Shown piece after piece: positions 59,934-64,000 of a stretch of 64,000 bases of DNA (positions are counted from its first letter, which is position 1; each line of letters opens with the position of its first letter). A program made the position numbers and the translations under genes. Source of the stretch: Lachnospiraceae bacterium (GTDB taxonomy: Bacteria > Bacillota > Clostridia > Lachnospirales > Lachnospiraceae); contig JAFQLS010000007.1 in assembly GCA_017396555.1 (NCBI GenBank), positions 1 through 64,000 of the forward strand. The letters run 5' to 3'. A model generated the notes under the pieces. The model was not told the DNA's origin, searched no databases, and was given only the letters and a program-made list of their open reading frames with translations.

Positions 59934-61487
59934 ATGATATTAAACGTATCAAATTTAAGCCATGGATTTGGTGACAGAGCAATTTTTAATAATGTTTCTT
60001 TTAGATTATTAAAGGGAGAACATATAGGACTTATTGGAGCAAATGGTGAAGGTAAGTCAACCTTTATGAATATTGTTACAGGAAAGCTTATGCCTGATGA
60101 AGGAAAGGTTGAGTGGGCAAAAAATGTAAGAGTTGGTTATCTTGATCAGCATACAGTATTAGAGCAGGGAATGACAATCGGTGACGTCTTAAGATCAGCA
60201 TTTTCATATTTGTTTGATATGGAAACAAAAATGAATGAAATATGTGATAAGATGGGCGAGGCTACTCCGGATGAAATGGAAATTATGATGGAAGAGTTGG
60301 GTACCATTCAGGATATGCTTACTAATCATGATTTTTATATAATTGATTCAAAGGTTGAGGAAGTGGCAAGAGCATTTGACCTTCTTGATTTGGGGCTTGA
60401 TAGAGATGTTACAGAATTAAGTGGTGGTCAGAGAACAAAGGTATTGCTTGCTAAATTGTTGCTTGAGAAACCGGATATTCTCCTGCTTGATGAGCCTACT
60501 AACTATTTAGATGAAAAACATATTGAGTGGTTAAAGAGATATCTTCAGGAATATGAAAATGCTTTTATTCTTATTTCTCATGATATACCATTTCTTAATA
60601 GTGTAATTAATATAATTTATCATATGGAAAATCAGGAGCTTAACAGATATGTGGGTGACTATGATAAATTTATGGAAGTATATGAGATGAAGAAATCTCA
60701 GCTTGAAGCAGCATACAAGAGACAGCAGCAGGAAATAGATGAACTTAAGGATTTTGTTGCTCGTAATAAGGCAAGGGTAGCAACTAGAAATATGGCAATG
60801 TCAAGACAGAAGAAGTTGGATAAGATGGATGTTATTGAACTTGCAAAAGAGAGACCAAAGCCGGAGTTTAATTTTAAGGAAGCCAGAACACCGGGAAGAA
60901 TGATATTTGAAACAACAGATCTTGTTATAGGCTATGATAAAGACAGACCACTCTCCTCAGAGATTAATCTTAGAATGGAAAGAGGAGAAAAGATTGCTCT
61001 TGTAGGTACTAATGGTATAGGAAAGACAACATTTCTTAAGAGTGTATTAGCTCTTATCAAGCCACTTTCAGGTAAAGCTGAACTTGGAGATTATCTTGAG
61101 ATAGGATATTTTGAGCAGGAGATTAATCCGGGTGAAAACTCCTGTATTGAAGAAATCTGGGAGGAATTTCCGTCATTTACTCAATATGAAGTACGTTCGG
61201 CGCTTGCAAAATGCGGATTGACTACCAAACATATTGAGAGTAAGGTAAAGGTACTTAGCGGTGGAGAACAGGCAAAGGTTAGATTGTGTAAGCTCTTAAA
61301 TAAAGAAACTAATATTTTATTATTAGATGAGCCTACTAACCATTTAGATGTGGATGCTAAAGAAGATTTAAAACGCGCCTTAAAGGAATATAAGGGCTCA
61401 ATACTTATAGTTTGCCATGAGCCTGAATTTTATGAGGGGCTAGTAGACAAGGTATGGAATTTGGAGGAATTCTCAAAACTATGGTAG
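59934..61487 (+). CDS. ABC-F family ATPase
   Basis: Two ABC cassettes without membrane domains: first Walker A GANGEGKST, signature LSGGQRTKVLLAKLL, Walker B ILLLDEPTNYLD; second GTNGIGKTT, LSGGEQAKVRLCKLL, ILLLDEPTNHLD. The linker (about residues 245-320, KKSQLEAAYKRQQQEIDELKDF) is the P-site tRNA interaction motif. ABC-F proteins act on ribosomes. The 517-aa size is near the Uup/YkpA-like subgroup; a resistance role is not evident. Start is 2 bp after the preceding stop. Confidence 0.93.
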   Translation: MILNVSNLSHGFGDRAIFNNVSFRLLKGEHIGLIGANGEGKSTFMNIVTGKLMPDEGKVEWAKNVRVGYLDQHTVLEQGMTIGDVLRSAFSYLFDMETKMNEICDKMGEATPDEMEIMMEELGTIQDMLTNHDFYIIDSKVEEVARAFDLLDLGLDRDVTELSGGQRTKVLLAKLLLEKPDILLLDEPTNYLDEKHIEWLKRYLQEYENAFILISHDIPFLNSVINIIYHMENQELNRYVGDYDKFMEVYEMKKSQLEAAYKRQQQEIDELKDFVARNKARVATRNMAMSRQKKLDKMDVIELAKERPKPEFNFKEARTPGRMIFETTDLVIGYDKDRPLSSEINLRMERGEKIALVGTNGIGKTTFLKSVLALIKPLSGKAELGDYLEIGYFEQEINPGENSCIEEIWEEFPSFTQYEVRSALAKCGLTTKHIESKVKVLSGGEQAKVRLCKLLNKETNILLLDEPTNHLDVDAKEDLKRALKEYKGSILIVCHEPEFYEGLVDKVWNLEEFSKLW

Positions 61488-62368
61488 ATAATGAATGTAC
61501 ATTGTGTCCTAGAGAATGTAAAGTGAATAGAGATATTGTGGCAGGATACTGTGGTTGCGATAATAAAATAAGGGTTGCAAGGGCAGCCCTTCATTTTTGG
61601 GAAGAACCTTGTATAAGTGGTGAAAAAGGAAGTGGAACAGTTTTCTTTTCAGGATGTAATTTAAGATGCTGTTATTGTCAGAATTACACACTTAGTCATC
61701 AGAGATTTGGCAAGGAAGTATCAAGTGAAAGACTTGGTGAAATTTTTTTGGAATTACAGGATAAAGGGGCTAATAATATTAATCTTGTAACTCCTACCCA
61801 CTATGTTGACAAAATAATTAAGGTGCTTGATAATATTAGAAAAGATTTAAAAATTCCTGTTGTATATAATTGTGGTGGATATGAAAAAATAAATACTATA
61901 AAAATGCTAAAGGATTATGTTGATATTTTCCTTCACGACATAAAGTATTATGATAATGAAAGAGCATTTAAGTATTCTTCGGCACCGGACTATTTTAAAC
62001 ATTCATCAGAGGCAGTTAATGAAATGATTAGAATTACCGGAAATCCGATTATAAAAGACGGAATTATGAAAAAGGGTGTAATAATCAGACATCTTGTCTT
62101 GCCAGGGGGTAAAGAGGATTCTATGAGTATTCTTAACTGGATAAATCATAATCTTAAAAAGGATTCATATATCCTAAGTCTTATGAACCAATATACACCA
62201 TATTATAAGAGCATAGAACATCCTGAAATTAACAGAAGGCTTACAACATATGAATATGAAAAGGTTTTGAATTATGCAATTGAACTTGGTCTTACTAATG
62301 GATATATGCAAGAAAGAAGTAGTGCAAAGAAAGAATATACACCGGAGTTTGATTTAACAGGTGTTTAA
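61481..62368 (+). CDS. Radical SAM protein, PflA-like
   Basis: The radical-SAM cluster motif is CNLRCCYCQN (C-x3-C-x2-C), preceded by an additional Cys-rich motif (CTLCPRECKVNR, then GYCGC) that may hold a second cluster. The rest (INLVTPTHYVD, VVYNCGGYE, VDIFLHDIKYYD, GVIIRHLVLPGG) fits YgiQ/PflA-like activases of unknown target (295 aa). ATG 61481 overlaps the ABC-F stop by 7 bp (ATGGTAG); TTTGGAGG lies 13 bases upstream. Alternative start 61454 lacks a site. Confidence 0.88.
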   Translation: MVDNECTLCPRECKVNRDIVAGYCGCDNKIRVARAALHFWEEPCISGEKGSGTVFFSGCNLRCCYCQNYTLSHQRFGKEVSSERLGEIFLELQDKGANNINLVTPTHYVDKIIKVLDNIRKDLKIPVVYNCGGYEKINTIKMLKDYVDIFLHDIKYYDNERAFKYSSAPDYFKHSSEAVNEMIRITGNPIIKDGIMKKGVIIRHLVLPGGKEDSMSILNWINHNLKKDSYILSLMNQYTPYYKSIEHPEINRRLTTYEYEKVLNYAIELGLTNGYMQERSSAKKEYTPEFDLTGV

Positions 62369-62394
62369 TAAAATGATAGGAGAATAATATTAAA

Positions 62395-63771
62395 ATGGAG
62401 AGAAAAAATATTTGGAATAACTATGATGAAAATGAATTGAAGAGTCTTGAAGCTGTAAACTTAGAGTACAGACAGTTTCTGGATAATGGTAAAACAGAAA
62501 GAGAATGTGCGGATTACATTGTTGAACAGGCAGAAAAGGCTGGATATAAAGACCTTTTGGAAGTGATTAAAGCTGGAGAAAAGCTTAATGTCGGAGATAA
62601 GGTCTATATAACCAATATGAAAAAGGCAGTTATATTATTTAATATTGGGTCAGATAATATTGAAAATGGTATGAACATTTTAGGAGCACATATTGATTCT
62701 CCAAGGCTGGATTTAAAGCAGATTCCATTATATGAGGACACAGAAATAGCATATCTTGATACGCATTATTACGGTGGAATTAAGAAGTATCAGTGGGTCA
62801 CATTGCCTCTTGCACTTCATGGAGTGGTTGTTAAAAAGGATGGAACTGTTGTAGATATAACTGTTGGTGAGGATGAAAATGACCCTGTTGTATTTATTTC
62901 GGATTTGCTCATTCATTTATCACAGGAGCAGTTGGAAAAGAAGGCAAATAAGGTTATAGAGGGTGAAGACCTTAATGTTATAATAGGAAGTAAGCCGCTT
63001 AAGGATGAAGAAAAAAATGCAGTTAAGGCAAATATACTTAAGCTGCTTAAAGAGAAATATGATATAGAGGAAGAGGATTTTATATCTGCTGAGATTGAGG
63101 TTGTTCCTGCAGGAAAAGCTAGGGAAGCAGGAATTGATAGAAGTATGATAATGGCATATGGTCATGATGACAGAGTATGTGCATATACATCATTAGCAGC
63201 AATGCTTGAAATGGTTGATGTTAAGAGAACATCATGTTGTGTATTGGTAGATAAAGAGGAAATAGGAAGTGTCGGCGCAACAGGAATGCGTTCGAAATTT
63301 TTTGAAAACGCAGTTGCGGAAGTGCTTGATAGAATGGGTGTGTATAATGAACTTTTACTTAGAAGAGTTCTTGCAAATTCTAAAATGTTATCATCAGATG
63401 TTAGTGCGGCTTTTGACCCTACCTATGCATCTTCATTTGAAAAGAAAAATGCGGCATATTTTGCAAATGGTATAGTGTTTAATAAATACACAGGTTCAAG
63501 AGGTAAGTCGGGGTCTAATGATGCAAATGCAGAGTATATGGCCAAACTTAGAAATATATTTGATAAACATAATGTTGCATACCAGACAGCAGAACTTGGT
63601 AAAGTAGACTTAGGCGGTGGAGGTACAATAGCTTACATCTTATCCTTGTATGGAATGGATGTTATAGATAGTGGGGTAGCAGTTATGAATATGCATGCAC
63701 CTTGGGAGGTTGTAAGTAAGGCAGATGTATACGAGGCTAAAAAGGGTTATACTGCATTTTTATCAGAATAA
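62395..63771 (+). CDS. M18-family aminopeptidase
   Basis: A dinuclear-metal aminopeptidase that removes N-terminal residues from peptides. Metal-binding and catalytic segments: GAHIDSPRLDL (H-x-D), VDKEEIGSVGATG (catalytic Glu pair), AYGHDDR and the C-terminal MNMHAPWEVVSKAD (His). The 458-aa length matches M18 enzymes such as ApeA/aminopeptidase 1. Starts 26 bp after the radical SAM gene; Shine-Dalgarno AGGAG. Confidence 0.93.
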   Translation: MERKNIWNNYDENELKSLEAVNLEYRQFLDNGKTERECADYIVEQAEKAGYKDLLEVIKAGEKLNVGDKVYITNMKKAVILFNIGSDNIENGMNILGAHIDSPRLDLKQIPLYEDTEIAYLDTHYYGGIKKYQWVTLPLALHGVVVKKDGTVVDITVGEDENDPVVFISDLLIHLSQEQLEKKANKVIEGEDLNVIIGSKPLKDEEKNAVKANILKLLKEKYDIEEEDFISAEIEVVPAGKAREAGIDRSMIMAYGHDDRVCAYTSLAAMLEMVDVKRTSCCVLVDKEEIGSVGATGMRSKFFENAVAEVLDRMGVYNELLLRRVLANSKMLSSDVSAAFDPTYASSFEKKNAAYFANGIVFNKYTGSRGKSGSNDANAEYMAKLRNIFDKHNVAYQTAELGKVDLGGGGTIAYILSLYGMDVIDSGVAVMNMHAPWEVVSKADVYEAKKGYTAFLSE

Positions 63772-63798
63772 TAGTTGTTTTGAAAATGGAGGTATTGT

Positions 63799-64000
63799 AT
63801 GGGTGAATTATTTACTAATAGAGAATTAAGCTGGTTAGATTTTAATTACAGGGTTTTACTAGAGGCTAGGGATAAGGAAAATCCATTGTTTGAAAGACTT
63901 AAATTTTTAAGTATAACAGCATCAAATATGGACGAATTTTTTATGATTCGTGTGGCTTCTTTAAAGGATATGGTTCATGCGGGATTTAAAAAGACTGATA
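63799..64000 (+). CDS. ppk1: Polyphosphate kinase 1, N-terminal part (runs off the window)
   Basis: The visible 67 codons read [19 protein letters not shown] followed by [26 protein letters not shown], the standard start of PPK1, which reversibly polymerises phosphate from ATP. GGAGG lies six bases before the ATG. The remaining ~620 residues lie beyond the window. Confidence 0.92.
   Translation, partial: MGELFTNRELSWLDFNYRVLLEARDKENPLFERLKFLSITASNMDEFFMIRVASLKDMVHAGFKKTD

Overview
The window is AT-rich, densely coded bacterial DNA with Shine-Dalgarno sites in front of nearly every gene. Gene content points to a low-GC Clostridia genome, most likely family Lachnospiraceae: a purH function split into a PurO-type IMP cyclohydrolase plus a stand-alone AICAR transformylase behind a ZTP riboswitch, a DUF5721-like gene next to corA, ammonia-dependent AsnA, a Thr T-box, a CIRCE element at htpG and secreted proteins with BspA-like or FN3 repeats. 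The species cannot be named from the sequence alone.

Layout. 1-4.7 kb: MerR regulator, asnA, hflX, then thyA-folA. 4.7-8.4 kb: three cell-envelope proteins (SpoIID-like/PG-binding, coiled-coil/SleB hydrolase, L,D-transpeptidase), then trpS. 9.4-12.9 kb: small membrane and secreted genes, with a scrambled duplicate of part of a BspA-like lipoprotein gene. 12.9-17.3 kb: a type IIA topoisomerase B-A operon without a GyrA box. 17.5-24.2 kb: DMT exporter/argH, a RelB/RelE-type module, htpG, DUF5721-like gene, corA. 24.2-26.6 kb: a 147-bp palindromic element, the ZTP riboswitch, purO and AICAR transformylase. 26.6-31.9 kb: nucleotidyltransferase, an orphan RHH regulator divergent from an acidic lipoprotein, and a 999-aa hybrid histidine kinase. 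32-34.2 kb: T-box-controlled ThrS without a TGS domain.

34.2-37.0 kb is an accessory islet bounded by 48-bp direct repeats, the first overlapping the thrS stop codon. It holds a truncated type II-like cas1, an IS1182-like transposase tail, a YefM-YoeB module that is itself bracketed by 16-bp palindromic direct repeats, a GNAT remnant and a Fic protein with Gln at the usual catalytic His position behind two tandem hairpins. 37.1-41.9 kb: PAP2 phosphatase and a membrane HTH protein, then five tightly spaced small-molecule enzymes (NUDIX, two P-loop kinase-like proteins, nucleotidyltransferase, and a fusion of a small pyrophosphatase domain to an APH(3')-type phosphotransferase). This cluster is the best candidate for an undescribed functional module.

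42-45.5 kb: pstSCAB under a likely PhoP box, no phoU. 45.5-47 kb: SsuCB/TauCB-like permease and ATPase without a binding protein. 47.2-56.6 kb: a secreted FN3 protein, a cytoplasmic TerB-like/CbbX AAA ATPase and a 1909-aa surface protein built on GAGIG repeats with a sortase-like tail. 56.7-64 kb: tRNA-Thr(CGU), asd, a membrane-anchored pseudo-transglutaminase, an ABC-F ATPase, a PflA-like radical SAM protein, an M18 aminopeptidase and the start of ppk1.
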